From Streptomyces violaceusniger Tu 4113 (GTDB lineage: Bacteria > Actinomycetota > Actinomycetes > Streptomycetales > Streptomycetaceae), in NCBI RefSeq assembly GCF_000147815.2, contig NC_015957.1, positions 6,634,001 through 6,698,000 on the forward strand: a stretch of DNA of 64,000 nucleotides, written 5' to 3'. The notes beneath the pieces are model-generated. The model had not been told where the DNA came from. It ran no database searches and worked only from the letters and a program-made list of their open reading frames with translations. The position numbers were made by a program, and so were the translations under genes. Below, piece by piece: positions 25,795 through 34,407 of the stretch (its first letter is position 1; each line of letters starts with the position of its first letter).

Positions 25795-26757
25795 TCAGCC
25801 CTTGCGGGTCTTGACCTCTTCGGTCAGCTGCGGGACGACCTCGAAGAGGTCACCGACCACGCCGTAGTCGACCAGATCGAAGATCGGAGCCTCGGCGTCC
25901 TTGTTGACCGCCACGATCGTCTTCGAGGTCTGCATACCGGCCCGGTGCTGGATCGCACCCGAGATACCCGCCGCCACGTACAGCTGCGGCGAGACCGTCT
26001 TACCGGTCTGACCGACCTGATTGGTGTGCGGATACCAGCCCGCGTCCACCGCCGCACGAGAGGCGCCGACAGCCGCACCCAGGGAGTCGGCCAGCGCCTC
26101 GACGACGGGGAAGTTCTCCGCACCGCCCACACCACGGCCACCGGAGACCACGATCGCCGCCTCGGTCAGCTCCGGACGCCCCGTCGACTCACGCGGCGTA
26201 CGCGAGACCACCTTCGTCCCCGTCGCCTGCTCCGAGAACGACACCGACAGCGCCTCGACCGCACCCGCGGCCGGAGCGGCCTCCACAGCCGCCGAATTCG
26301 GCTTCACCGTGATCACCGGCGTGCCCTTGGACACACGGGACTTGGTCGTGAACGCGGCGGCGAACACCGACTGCGTGGCCACCGGACCCTCCTCACCGGC
26401 CTCCAGGTCCACCGCGTCGGTGATGATCCCCGACCCGACGCGGACCGCGAGACGGGCCGCGATCTCCTTGCCCTCCGCGGAGGAGGGGAACAGCACGGCG
26501 GCCGGGGACACCGCCTCATACGCGGCCTGGAGCGCGTCGACCTTCGGGACCACGAGGTAGTCGGCGAACTCGGGCGCGTCAGCGGTCAGCACCTTCACCG
26601 CACCATGCTCGGCAAGGGCGGACGCCGTGTCCCCGGCACCCGCGCCCAGGGCGACGGCGACGGGCTCGCCGATACGGCGGGCCAGGGTCAGCAGCTCCAG
26701 AGTGGGCTTGCGGACGGCACCGTCCACGTGGTCGACGTAGACAAGGACTTCAGCCAT
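25795..26757 (-). CDS. etfA: Electron transfer flavoprotein, alpha subunit
   Basis: ETF alpha (FixB type), 320 residues, the FAD-carrying half of the heterodimer that passes electrons from acyl-CoA and related dehydrogenases to the respiratory chain. The C-terminal FAD domain holds the signature [19 protein letters not shown] and the following QHRAGMQ. The N-terminal domain ([12 protein letters not shown]) packs against the beta subunit. The gene lies 87 bases after etfB, a gap that contains a duplicated copy of the etfB end. A long terminator follows. Confidence 0.95.
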   Translation of the reverse strand: MAEVLVYVDHVDGAVRKPTLELLTLARRIGEPVAVALGAGAGDTASALAEHGAVKVLTADAPEFADYLVVPKVDALQAAYEAVSPAAVLFPSSAEGKEIAARLAVRVGSGIITDAVDLEAGEEGPVATQSVFAAAFTTKSRVSKGTPVITVKPNSAAVEAAPAAGAVEALSVSFSEQATGTKVVSRTPRESTGRPELTEAAIVVSGGRGVGGAENFPVVEALADSLGAAVGASRAAVDAGWYPHTNQVGQTGKTVSPQLYVAAGISGAIQHRAGMQTSKTIVAVNKDAEAPIFDLVDYGVVGDLFEVVPQLTEEVKTRKG

Positions 26758-26814
26758 GGGAATCGCTCTCCTGCGACATGCGAAAGAAATGGACGGTAAG
26801 GGCGGCGGAACCAG

Positions 26815-26869
26815 TCAGATGAACTTCTGACCCGCGAGGCGGCCTCAGATGAACTTCTGACCCGCGAGG
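26815..26869. repeat. Tandem duplication of the etfB 3' end including its stop
   Basis: Two identical 25-base copies (26815-26839 and 26845-26869) separated by five bases. On the minus strand each encodes the end of ETF beta (LAGQKFI) followed by TGA. The 30-base period keeps the frame. Confidence 0.9.
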
Positions 26870-27630
26870 AACTCGGCGAGCTGCTTGCCGCCCTCGCCCT
26901 CGTCCTTGACGATCGTGCCCGCGGTACGGGCCGGACGCTCCGTGGCACCGTCCACCGCGGTCCAGGCACCCTCGAGACCGACCTCGTCCGACTCGATCTC
27001 CAGGTCCTCCAGGTCCCAGGACTCCACCGGCTTCTTCTTCGCCGCCATGATGCCCTTGAACGACGGGTAACGCGCCTCACCCGACTGGTCCGTCACCGAC
27101 ACCACCGCCGGAAGCCGCGCCTCCAGCAACTCCGTCGCGGTGTCACCATCCCGGCGCCCCTTCACTGTGCCGTCCTCGACCGACACCTCCGACAACAGCG
27201 ACACCTGCGGCACACCCAGCCGCTCCGCCAGCATCGCCGGAAGCACACCCATCGTGCCGTCGGTGGAGGCCATGCCACAGACCACCAGGTCATAGCCGGC
27301 CTTCTCCACAGCCTTGGCCAGCACCAGCGAGGTACCCAGCGCGTCCGTGCCGTGCAGATCGTCGTCCTCGACATGCACGGCCTTGTCCGCCCCCATCGAC
27401 AGCGCCTTGCGCAGCGCGTCCTTGGCATCCTCCGGACCGACCGTCATCACGGTGATCTCGGCGTCATCGGCTTCGCCGGCGATCTGGAGGGCCTGCTCAA
27501 CGGCGTACTCGTCCAGCTCCGACAGCAGGCCGTCCACGTCGTCGCGATCGACGGTCAGGTCCTCGGCGAAGTGCCGGTCGCCGGTGGCGTCGGGCACGTA
27601 CTTCACACAGACAACGATCCTCAAGCTCAC
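26845..27630 (-). CDS. etfB: Electron transfer flavoprotein, beta subunit
   Basis: ETF beta (FixA type), 261 residues, which binds AMP and forms the dimer with ETF alpha encoded next. Recognisable parts are the start MSLRIVVCVKYVPDATGDR and the region GMASTDGTMGVLPAMLAERL followed by a Leu-rich recognition segment near residues 190-210. It is first in a two-gene operon. The final nine codons and the stop are repeated immediately downstream, so read-through would add ten residues ending in the same LAGQKFI. Confidence 0.95.
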   Translation of the reverse strand: MSLRIVVCVKYVPDATGDRHFAEDLTVDRDDVDGLLSELDEYAVEQALQIAGEADDAEITVMTVGPEDAKDALRKALSMGADKAVHVEDDDLHGTDALGTSLVLAKAVEKAGYDLVVCGMASTDGTMGVLPAMLAERLGVPQVSLLSEVSVEDGTVKGRRDGDTATELLEARLPAVVSVTDQSGEARYPSFKGIMAAKKKPVESWDLEDLEIESDEVGLEGAWTAVDGATERPARTAGTIVKDEGEGGKQLAEFLAGQKFI

Positions 27631-27869
27631 GCCGGCTCTCCTACTGCATCGTCTCTACCGAGCTGCCTTGTTGCTGGCAGCATAGGCGCCTTCGGGGGCG
27701 GGACCCGGGCGGTACCGCGGGCGGTTTCCTGCCGGGGCGGCCCATGCACCGCAGCAAAATATTACTCGTCAGTACACCCAGCTCATTCCCCGGATGCAAG
27801 CCGCGTGAACTGTGACCTTGCCAACGCCGCGATCAGCGGAAGGAGCGCACGCCGGCGGGAGGGCGCGGC

Positions 27870-28376
27870 TCAGTCGCGCAGCGCGTTGAAGCGCCCCTGG
27901 TGGTACAGCAGCGGACGGCCTGCCCCTGCCGCGGTGCCCGTGGTCACCTCGCCGATCACCACCCGGTGGTCCCCGGCGGGTATGCGGGCCACCACCCGGC
28001 ACACCAGCCACGCCAGCACCCCGTCGAGCACTGGTACGCCCTCGGGTCCCGAGCGCCAGTCGGTGGCCGGTCCGAAGCGGTCGGCACCGCTGCGCGCGAA
28101 GGTCGCGGCCAGCTCCCGTTGGTGCTCGCCCAGGATGTGGACACCGACGTGCTCGGCCTCGGAGAGCACCGGCCAGCTCGAGGAGCCGCTGCCCACGCCG
28201 AAGGAGAGCAGCGGCGGCTCGGCGGCGACGGAGGCCAGGGAGGTGGCGGTGAAGCCGACGGGGCGGGTGTCCTGGGCGGTGATCACGGCGACGCCGGAGG
28301 CGTGCCGGCGGAAGACGGAGCGGAAGAGGTCGGACGTCGCGAGCGAGGACGTACCGAGGTCGTGCGTTGCCGTCAT
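27870..28376 (-). CDS. Flavin reductase-family protein
   Basis: A split-barrel flavin reductase of 168 residues. The N-terminal region VFRRHASGVAVITAQD and the strand GFTATSLASVAAEPPLLSFG are typical of the FMN-binding fold, and the C-terminal HRVVIGEV holds the conserved His. It reduces FMN or FAD with NAD(P)H and usually supplies reduced flavin to a partner monooxygenase. No partner is adjacent. AAGGA lies upstream of the start. A role with the ETF operon is possible but not shown. Confidence 0.88.
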   Translation of the reverse strand: MTATHDLGTSSLATSDLFRSVFRRHASGVAVITAQDTRPVGFTATSLASVAAEPPLLSFGVGSGSSSWPVLSEAEHVGVHILGEHQRELAATFARSGADRFGPATDWRSGPEGVPVLDGVLAWLVCRVVARIPAGDHRVVIGEVTTGTAAGAGRPLLYHQGRFNALRD

Positions 28377-28570
28377 GGAGTTGTCCTTCTGCCGGAGGTA
28401 CGGGCGGGGGGCGGTGCTTGTCGTCGTTCGCTCACCCGCCCGGACACCGTGCGCCGGCGGTCCGCACCGGGTTCTCGTGCCGACGTCCGCAGAGAAGGAG
28501 TCCAGGCCACATGATGTTCACCCTGGCCACGTCGGGTGCGGACCGTCAAGTGGGTCCGGGGCGCGGTGGC

Positions 28571-28897
28571 TCACACGGCATCACCCAGAGCGGCGATGAC
28601 ATCGGCCCGGCGCGGCTGCCCGGAGGCCCGCCGCACGATCCGCCCGGCCGCGTCGAGCACCAGCACGGTGGGGGTACGGGCGATGCCCAAGGCCCTGACG
28701 AGCTCCAGCCGCGCCTCGGCATCGATCTCGATGTGCGCCACCCCGTCGACCATCGCGACCACCTCGGACAGCGTCCGCCGGGTGGCCCGGCAGGGCTGGC
28801 AGAAAGCGCTGGAGAACTGGAGCAGCGTCGCCCGCTCCCCCAGCTCCGCGCCCAGCTCGGCGGCGCCCAGCCGCCGGCCTCCGTCGCCGTCTCGCAC
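28571..28897 (-). CDS. Thioredoxin-family protein (CQPC)
   Basis: A thioredoxin of about 108 residues. GTG 28897 has GGGAGGAGA immediately upstream; the open frame extends to 29113, but that extra part is not protein-like. The redox motif is FCQPCRATRRTL, with CQPC in place of the classical CGPC. The cis-Pro segment is ARTPTVLVLD. The protein ends in an Arg-rich patch. There is no signal peptide, so it acts in the cytoplasm, exchanging disulfides or reducing a specific partner. Confidence 0.85.
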   Translation of the reverse strand: MRDGDGGRRLGAAELGAELGERATLLQFSSAFCQPCRATRRTLSEVVAMVDGVAHIEIDAEARLELVRALGIARTPTVLVLDAAGRIVRRASGQPRRADVIAALGDAV

Positions 28898-29112
28898 CTG
28901 TCTCCTCCCGATCGGACCTCCCCCGTGCAGCGTTACGAGCGGCCCGGAGATTCCCCGGAGGCCGCCGACGTGATGAGGATCTCCCGGCCGGGCGGCGCCG
29001 TCCGGTAGCACATCGAGACGACATCGGGCACCATCTCCCAGAAGCCGGAAACCTACGGCCGCGTAACTTCCGCCGGGAGAACCCTCCCAGGGCATACGAC
29101 GAAGGGTCCTCA

Positions 29113-29844
29113 ATGGCAGAGCTCGTCTACCCGCCGGTGATCGGCATGGCCCGCACCATGTTCAAGGCGCTCGATCTGCGCTTCGACATCAAGGGCACGG
29201 AGAATGTCCCGCAGGCGGGCGGCGCGGTTCTGGTGAGCAACCATATCGGCTATCTCGACTTCGTCTTCTGCGGGCTGACCGCCCTTCCGGCGAAGCGGCT
29301 GGTGCGGTTCATGGCCAAGGAGTCGGTCTTCCGGCACAAGGTCTCCGGGCCGTTGATGCGCGCGATGAAGCACATTCCGGTGGACCGCGCGGCGGGCATG
29401 GACGCGTACAAGCACGCGCTGAAGGCGCTGCGCTCCGGCGAGATCATCGGGGTCTTCCCGGAGGCGACGATCTCTCGGTCGTTCGCCCTCAAGAACTTCA
29501 AGTCCGGCGCGGCCCGGCTGGCGCAGGAGGCGGGCGTCCCGCTGCTGCCGATGGCGCTGTGGGGCACGCAGCGGCTGTGGACCAAGGGGCAGAAGCGGGC
29601 GCTGGGCCGCCACCACTTCCCGATCACGATGCGGGTCGGCGAGCCGATGGAGGCCGACCCGACCGAGCCCTCGGACACCCTGACGGAGCGGCTGCGCGGC
29701 CGGGTGCAGGAGCTGCTGGAGGCGGCGCAGCGGGCGTATCCGGTGCGGCCCAAGGGCCCGGACGACACCTGGTGGGTCCCGGCCCATCTGGGCGGCACCG
29801 CACCCACCCCGGCCGAGGCGCTGGCCCTGGACCGGAGCCGGTGA
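29113..29844 (+). CDS. 1-acyl-sn-glycerol-3-phosphate acyltransferase (PlsC-like)
   Basis: A membrane-associated acyltransferase of 243 residues in phospholipid synthesis, transferring an acyl chain to lysophosphatidate or a similar acceptor. The catalytic box is NHIGYLDFVF (the HX4D motif), and the substrate motif is VFPEATISRSF, with FPE followed by T rather than the usual FPEGTR. GAAGGG lies before the ATG. It is followed by the MITE-like repeat at 29920 and converges on the threonine aldolase gene. Confidence 0.9.
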   Translation: MAELVYPPVIGMARTMFKALDLRFDIKGTENVPQAGGAVLVSNHIGYLDFVFCGLTALPAKRLVRFMAKESVFRHKVSGPLMRAMKHIPVDRAAGMDAYKHALKALRSGEIIGVFPEATISRSFALKNFKSGAARLAQEAGVPLLPMALWGTQRLWTKGQKRALGRHHFPITMRVGEPMEADPTEPSDTLTERLRGRVQELLEAAQRAYPVRPKGPDDTWWVPAHLGGTAPTPAEALALDRSR

Positions 29845-29919
29845 CGAAAACCTGCGCGGGCGGGCCCCGGCGGCCCGCCCGTACCGCACCCGGGTCCTGG
29901 GCCCGTACCGCACCGGGCC

Positions 29920-30085
29920 CTAGGGTCTGTCGTTTGGATCAGGCCGGATCAGGGAGCGGGGTCTGGTGCGTGCAGCTGCAAGGCGGAGGAGGGAGTCGAC
30001 GCGGAGCGTCGGCGAGTGACGACAACGCCGCAGATGCGCGTGCCAGACCCCGCGAGCCCGGCCTGATCCAAACGACAGACCCTAG
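29920..30085. mobile_element. MITE-like element with 28-bp perfect terminal inverted repeats
   Basis: The left end (29920-29947) starts CTAGGGTCTGTCGTTTGG and the right end (30058-30085) is its exact reverse complement over 28 bases. Total length is 166 bp with no coding capacity. An inner inverted pair (GCGGGGTCTGG 29956-29966, CCAGACCCCGC 30043-30053) and a central hairpin (CGACGC-GGA-GCGTCG, 29998-30012) let the whole element fold. CTAG at both edges may be a palindromic target. I infer a non-autonomous element moved by an IS5-like transposase elsewhere. Confidence 0.8.
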
Positions 30086-31143
30086 CGGCCCATTTCCTCC
30101 TTGACGGCGGTGATGAAGCCGTCCACGTCCTCCTCCGTGGTGTCGAAGGAGCACATCCAGCGCACATCGCCCGCGGCCTCGTCCCAGAAGTAGAAGCGGT
30201 AGCGCTTCTGGAGGCGCTCGCTCACCTCGTGCGGGAGGCGGGCGAAGACCGCGTTGGCCTGGACCGGGTGGAGGATCTTCACTCCGTCCACCGCGCGCAC
30301 CCCGTCGGCCAGCCGCTGGGCCATGGTGTTGGCGTGACGGGCGTTGCGCAGCCACAGGTCGCGGGCGAGCAGGGCCTCGAGCTGGACGGAGATGAACCGC
30401 ATCTTGGACGCCAGTTGCATGGACAGCTTGCGCAGATGCTTCATGGCACCCATCGCGTCCGGGTCGAGGACGACGACGGCCTCGCCGAAGAGCATCCCGT
30501 TCTTGGTGCCGCCGAAGGACAGGATGTCGACGCCCGCCGCATTGGTGAACGAGCGCATCGGCACGTCCAGGGACGCGGCCGCGTTGGCTATCCGGGCGCC
30601 GTCGAGGTGGACCTTCATCCCGCGCTCGTGGGCGTGATCACAGATGGCGCGGATCTCGTCCACCGTGTAGACGGTGCCGAGCTCGGTGTTCTGGGCGATC
30701 GAGACGACCTGCGGCATCGCCCGGTGCTCATCGTCCCAGCCCCATGCCTGGCGGTCGATGAGCTCGGGGGTGAGTTTGCCGTCCTCGGTGGGGACGGTGA
30801 GCAGCTTGAGCCCTCCGACGCGCTCGGGCGCCCCGCACTCGTCGACGTTGATATGGGCGGTGTCGGCGCAGATGACCGCGCCCCATCGGTCGGTGAGCGC
30901 CTGCAGGGCGACGACATTGGCGCCGGTTCCGTTGAAGACCGGGAACGCCTGTGCGTGCGGGCCGAAGTGGCTGCGCATGACGAACTGCAGATGCGCGGTG
31001 TAGTCGTCCTCGCCGTAGGAGACCTGATGGCCTCCGTTGGCGAGCGCGAGGGCGGCGAGGATCTCCGGGTGGGCGCCGGCGTAGTTGTCGCTGGCGAAGC
31101 CGCTCACCTCGGGGTCGTGGTGGCGACGGGCGTCGGTCCTCAC
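30082..31143 (-). CDS. Low-specificity L-threonine aldolase
   Basis: A PLP enzyme of about 353 residues that splits L-threonine or L-allo-threonine into glycine and acetaldehyde. The PLP lysine lies in SFGGTKNGMLFGEAV, and the conserved HLDGARIANAAA precedes it. GTG 31143 overlaps the SDR stop (GTGA), so the two are coupled; the longer open frame upstream runs through the SDR gene. The stop codon TAG (30082-30084) lies inside the right end of the MITE-like element, so the insertion probably reset the C-terminus. Confidence 0.9.
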   Translation of the reverse strand: MRTDARRHHDPEVSGFASDNYAGAHPEILAALALANGGHQVSYGEDDYTAHLQFVMRSHFGPHAQAFPVFNGTGANVVALQALTDRWGAVICADTAHINVDECGAPERVGGLKLLTVPTEDGKLTPELIDRQAWGWDDEHRAMPQVVSIAQNTELGTVYTVDEIRAICDHAHERGMKVHLDGARIANAAASLDVPMRSFTNAAGVDILSFGGTKNGMLFGEAVVVLDPDAMGAMKHLRKLSMQLASKMRFISVQLEALLARDLWLRNARHANTMAQRLADGVRAVDGVKILHPVQANAVFARLPHEVSERLQKRYRFYFWDEAAGDVRWMCSFDTTEEDVDGFITAVKEEMGR

Positions 31144-31922
31144 GGCTTGGGGGTCAGCCACAGGCGGGTTCCGTTCACTTCCTGGGCGGGCTGGTCCCAG
31201 AGTCCGGTGATGGCCTCGGCCAGCTCCTTGACGTCCGTGAAGCCCGCGAACTTCGCGTTGGGGCGCTCCGCCCGCATGGCGTCGTGCACCAGCGCCTTGA
31301 CCACCAGGATGGCAGCGGCCGCCGAGGGGTCGCCCTCGCCCCCCAGTTTGCGGAAGGAGTCGGCGAGCGCGAGCGTCCATGCCTCGGCGGCGGCCTTGGC
31401 GGCGGCGTACGCGGCGTTGCCCGCGGTGGGCTTGGCCGCGCCCCCCGCGCTGATCAGCACAAAGCGTCCCTTGCCGCTGCGCAGCAGGGCGTCGTGGAAG
31501 GCGAGGGAGGTGTGCTGGGCGGTCCGGATCAGCAGATTGTGCAGGGTGTCCCAGTCGGCGAGCGGGGCGTCGGCGAAGGTCTTGCTGCCGCGCCAGCCGC
31601 CGACCAGGTGGATCAGCCCGTCGACCCGGCCGAACTCCTTCTCGGTGCGGTCGGCCCACGCGCGGGCGGCGTCGAGGTCGAGCAGGTCGACCGTCTCGCC
31701 GGTGACGCTGGCGCCGCCGTGGGCGTAGCGCGCCGCGTCCACGGCCTCGGCCAGCCGCGCCGGGTCGGAGTCGGAGGCGACGACGGTGGCGCCGGCCTCG
31801 GCGAGGCGGAGCAGCGTGGCCCGGCCCGCGGGGCCGGCCGCGCCGGCCACCGCCACCACCGCACCGTCCAGCGGCCGCTCGCCCGGTTCGTTCGGGCTGG
31901 GGCTCGACGTCGGTGTGGTCAT
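31140..31922 (-). CDS. SDR-family oxidoreductase
   Basis: A short-chain dehydrogenase of about 260 residues. The nucleotide motif is VAVAGAAGPAGRATLLRL, and the catalytic triad is the Ser of VLISAGG with Tyr and Lys of AAYAAAKAAAE. ATG 31922 has GAGGAGG eight bases upstream and is my choice; ATG 31979 overlaps the DUF6421 stop but has no ribosome site. It is the middle gene of a three-gene operon (DUF6421, SDR, threonine aldolase). It probably reduces or oxidises a hydroxy/keto metabolite of that pathway; the substrate is unknown. Confidence 0.85.
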   Translation of the reverse strand: MTTPTSSPSPNEPGERPLDGAVVAVAGAAGPAGRATLLRLAEAGATVVASDSDPARLAEAVDAARYAHGGASVTGETVDLLDLDAARAWADRTEKEFGRVDGLIHLVGGWRGSKTFADAPLADWDTLHNLLIRTAQHTSLAFHDALLRSGKGRFVLISAGGAAKPTAGNAAYAAAKAAAEAWTLALADSFRKLGGEGDPSAAAAILVVKALVHDAMRAERPNAKFAGFTDVKELAEAITGLWDQPAQEVNGTRLWLTPKP

Positions 31923-31975
31923 GCTCGCTGCCTCCTCGTCCTTCCCCGCTCGGCGGCTGTCCGCCGTCGCGGGGC

Positions 31976-33373
31976 TCATGCCGCCGCCGGTAGGTCGCTG
32001 CCGGCCGTGATCCCCTTGGTGGAGACGACCACGTCACGCAGCTTCTTCGCAAGCGCCTCGTAGAACATGCTCAGCGGAAACTCGTCGGGGAGCACGTCAT
32101 CGACGAGCTTGCGCGGCGGCTGGGTCAGGTCCAGGGCTTCCGGGCCCTTGGCCCAGACCGAGCCGGGGTGAGGTGCGAGATACGTCGACACCAGCTCGTA
32201 CGCCTTGAACCAGTGGACCAGTTTGGGGCGGTCGATGCCGTCGCGGTAGAGCTTCTCGATCTCGCCGCAGAGCTGGTTGGTGACCTGCGAGGCGCGGGAC
32301 CAGTCGATATGCAGGGTGTTGTCCGTCCAGCGTACGACGTCGTGCTGGTGGAGGAAGGCGAAGAGCAACTGGCCGCCGAGCCCGTCGTAGTTGCGGACCC
32401 GCGCGCCGGTGACGGGGAACCGGAACATCCGGTCGAAGATCACGGCGTACTGGACGTCGCGGCCCTGGGCGACCCCCTCGGCCTCCAGCTTCACGGCCTC
32501 CTTGAAGGCCGTGAGGTCGCAGCGCAGCTCCTCCAGCCCGTACATCCAGAACGGCTGCCGCTGCTTGATCATGAAGGGGTCGAACGGCAGGTCGCCATGG
32601 CTGTGGGTGCGGTCGTGGACCATGTCCCACAGGGCGAATGCCTCCTGGCAGCGGCGCTGGTCGGCGAGCATGTCCCGGATGTCCTCGGGGAGTTCGAGCC
32701 CGAGCGTCCGGACGGCGGCATCGCTGACCCGGCGGAAGCGGGCCGCCTCACGGTCGCAGAAGATGCCGCCCCAGGTGAACCGCTCGGGGGCCTCGCGGAC
32801 GGCGATGGTCTCCGGGAAGAGCACCGCGGAGTTGGTGTCGTAGCCGGAGGTGAAGTCCTCGAAGGCCAGGCCGCAGTAGAGCGAGTTGTCATAGCGGGTG
32901 CGCTCCAGCTCGGCCAGCCAGTCCGGCCAGACCATGCGCAGCACCACGGCTTCCAGATTGCGGTCCGGGTTGCCGTTCTGCGTGTACATGGGGAAGACCA
33001 CGAGGTGCTGGAGGCCGTCGGCGCGCGTGCGGGCGGGCTGGAAGGCGAGCAGCGAGTCGAGGAAGTCCGGGACGCCGAAGCCGCCCTCGGCCCAGCGGCG
33101 CAGATCCGCGACGAGTGCCCGGTGGTAGTCGGCGTCGTGCGGCAGCAGCGGGGCGAGCTTCTCGATGGCCTCGATCACCCGGGCGATGGTCGCCGCGGCG
33201 GTCTCGCGGGTGGGTGCGCCCTCGGCGTCGAAGTCGATGGAGCCGTCCTTGGACTGCCACGGGCGAAACGTTTCGACAGCGTCCTTGAGGGTCGGCCAGG
33301 CCGGATGTTCGACCACACGCTCTGCTGACAGAACGCCACCTTCAGCTATCGGGGACGAAAGAATTTCCGTCAT
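31976..33373 (-). CDS. DUF6421 protein, possible metal enzyme
   Basis: A protein of 465 residues that I assign to DUF6421, an uncharacterised actinobacterial family. It has no signal peptide or membrane segment. A central segment reads HDRTHSHGDLPFDPFMIK, followed about 20 residues later by EELRCDLTAF. The clustered His/Asp and the acidic helix resemble a metal-binding active site (inference). It is the first gene of the operon with an SDR and threonine aldolase, with a recognisable promoter upstream and AAGGAG before the ATG. Confidence 0.75.
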   Translation of the reverse strand: MTEILSSPIAEGGVLSAERVVEHPAWPTLKDAVETFRPWQSKDGSIDFDAEGAPTRETAAATIARVIEAIEKLAPLLPHDADYHRALVADLRRWAEGGFGVPDFLDSLLAFQPARTRADGLQHLVVFPMYTQNGNPDRNLEAVVLRMVWPDWLAELERTRYDNSLYCGLAFEDFTSGYDTNSAVLFPETIAVREAPERFTWGGIFCDREAARFRRVSDAAVRTLGLELPEDIRDMLADQRRCQEAFALWDMVHDRTHSHGDLPFDPFMIKQRQPFWMYGLEELRCDLTAFKEAVKLEAEGVAQGRDVQYAVIFDRMFRFPVTGARVRNYDGLGGQLLFAFLHQHDVVRWTDNTLHIDWSRASQVTNQLCGEIEKLYRDGIDRPKLVHWFKAYELVSTYLAPHPGSVWAKGPEALDLTQPPRKLVDDVLPDEFPLSMFYEALAKKLRDVVVSTKGITAGSDLPAAA

Positions 33374-33681
33374 GACGACTCCTTCACCGGAGAAACTTGC
33401 GTACGTCCACCGTATCCATCGGACACTCCTTCGCTCAAGCGACGGTACGGGAAATCGTCCTGCGCCACCCCCGTACCACCGCAGTTTTTCCTGCCCCCAT
33501 GGGCCCGGCTCATGCCACGGCCCCGCTTGAGCAGTCCTGTCATGAGCGGCCGGTATGGTGTGCGCCGGTCCGGCGGCCCGCCCGCCGAGAGCCGACGAAT
33601 CTGCCTCCCCACTGCCTCCCCCCGACCCGACGAGACGACCCGACGACGGCCGTCAAGGGCCGTCAGAAGAGCGAGACAGCG
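33374..33681. other. Intergenic control region between DUF6421 operon and GDPD gene
   Basis: About 308 bases. It holds the DUF6421 promoter (33409-33438) on the minus strand. An open frame on the plus strand runs through it into the GDPD gene but has no protein character. No RNA gene or repeat is visible. Confidence 0.6.
33409..33438 (-). promoter_or_regulatory. Promoter of the DUF6421 operon
   Basis: On the minus strand, TTGAGC (33433-33438) is followed after 18 bases by TACGGT (33409-33414). The transcript would have a leader of about 30 bases before the ribosome site and ATG 33373. Confidence 0.5.
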
Positions 33682-34365
33682 TTGACTTTTCTCACCATCG
33701 GACACCGCGGAGTGATGGGCGTCGAGCCGGAGAACACCCTCCGATCCTTTGTCCGCGCCGAGCACGAGGGCATGGACGTCATCGAACTGGACCTGCACCT
33801 CAGCAAGGACGGCGCGCTCGTGGTGATGCACGACGCGGACGTCGACCGCACCACCGACGGGAAGGGCCCGATCAGCGACTTCACCCTCGCGGAGCTGCGT
33901 GAGCTGGACGCCGGGGAGGGTGAGCGGATCCCGGTCTTCGAGGAGGTCGTGGACGCCGTCAAGGCGCCGCTCCAGGCCGAGATCAAGGACACGGCGGCCG
34001 CCCGGGCGCTGGCGGAGGTGCTGGCCGGCCGCGATCTGCTGGACCGGGTGGACGTCCTGTCCTTCCACGACGAGGCGCTCGCCGAGATCCGCACCCTGCT
34101 TCCGACCGCCCGCACCGCCCTCGTGGCCAGCCGCTACGGCCTCGATGTGATCGACCGGGCGCACGCCGTCGACGCCGGGATGCTGGTGCTCAACATCCGC
34201 AGGGTGACCCTGGAACTGGTGGAGCGGGCGCACGCCGCCGGCCTCAGGGTGATCGGCTGGACCGTGAACACCCCCGACCAACTGAAGCTGGTCCGCGGCC
34301 TCCGCCTGGACGGCGCCACCACCGACTTCCCGGAGATCCGGCGGGCGGCCCGCTTCACGGCGTGA
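33682..34365 (+). CDS. Glycerophosphodiester phosphodiesterase
   Basis: A GDPD of about 227 residues that hydrolyses glycerophosphodiesters to sn-glycerol 3-phosphate and an alcohol. Active-site motifs are GHRG at the N-terminus, ENTLRSFVRA, ELDLHLSKDGALVVMHDADV and the C-terminal VIGWTVNTPDQ. No signal peptide, so it acts in the cytoplasm. The start is TTG 33682 (TFLTIGHRG); the frame extends upstream, but those residues are not GDPD-like and no ATG/GTG fits better. Length matches the family. Confidence 0.85.
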   Translation: MTFLTIGHRGVMGVEPENTLRSFVRAEHEGMDVIELDLHLSKDGALVVMHDADVDRTTDGKGPISDFTLAELRELDAGEGERIPVFEEVVDAVKAPLQAEIKDTAAARALAEVLAGRDLLDRVDVLSFHDEALAEIRTLLPTARTALVASRYGLDVIDRAHAVDAGMLVLNIRRVTLELVERAHAAGLRVIGWTVNTPDQLKLVRGLRLDGATTDFPEIRRAARFTA

Positions 34366-34407
34366 CGCCCTCGCGGGCCACCTTCACCCGTACGGCGTAA
34401 GCGGCGC

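Noticed and set aside
29949..30167. Small frames inside the MITE-like element
   Set aside because: They cross the inverted repeat and the aldolase end and have no protein character.
33240..33280. GAAACGTTTC-type palindrome resembling the pump operators
   Set aside because: It lies inside the DUF6421 coding sequence, where it encodes conserved-looking residues (RPWQSKDG region), so it is probably incidental.
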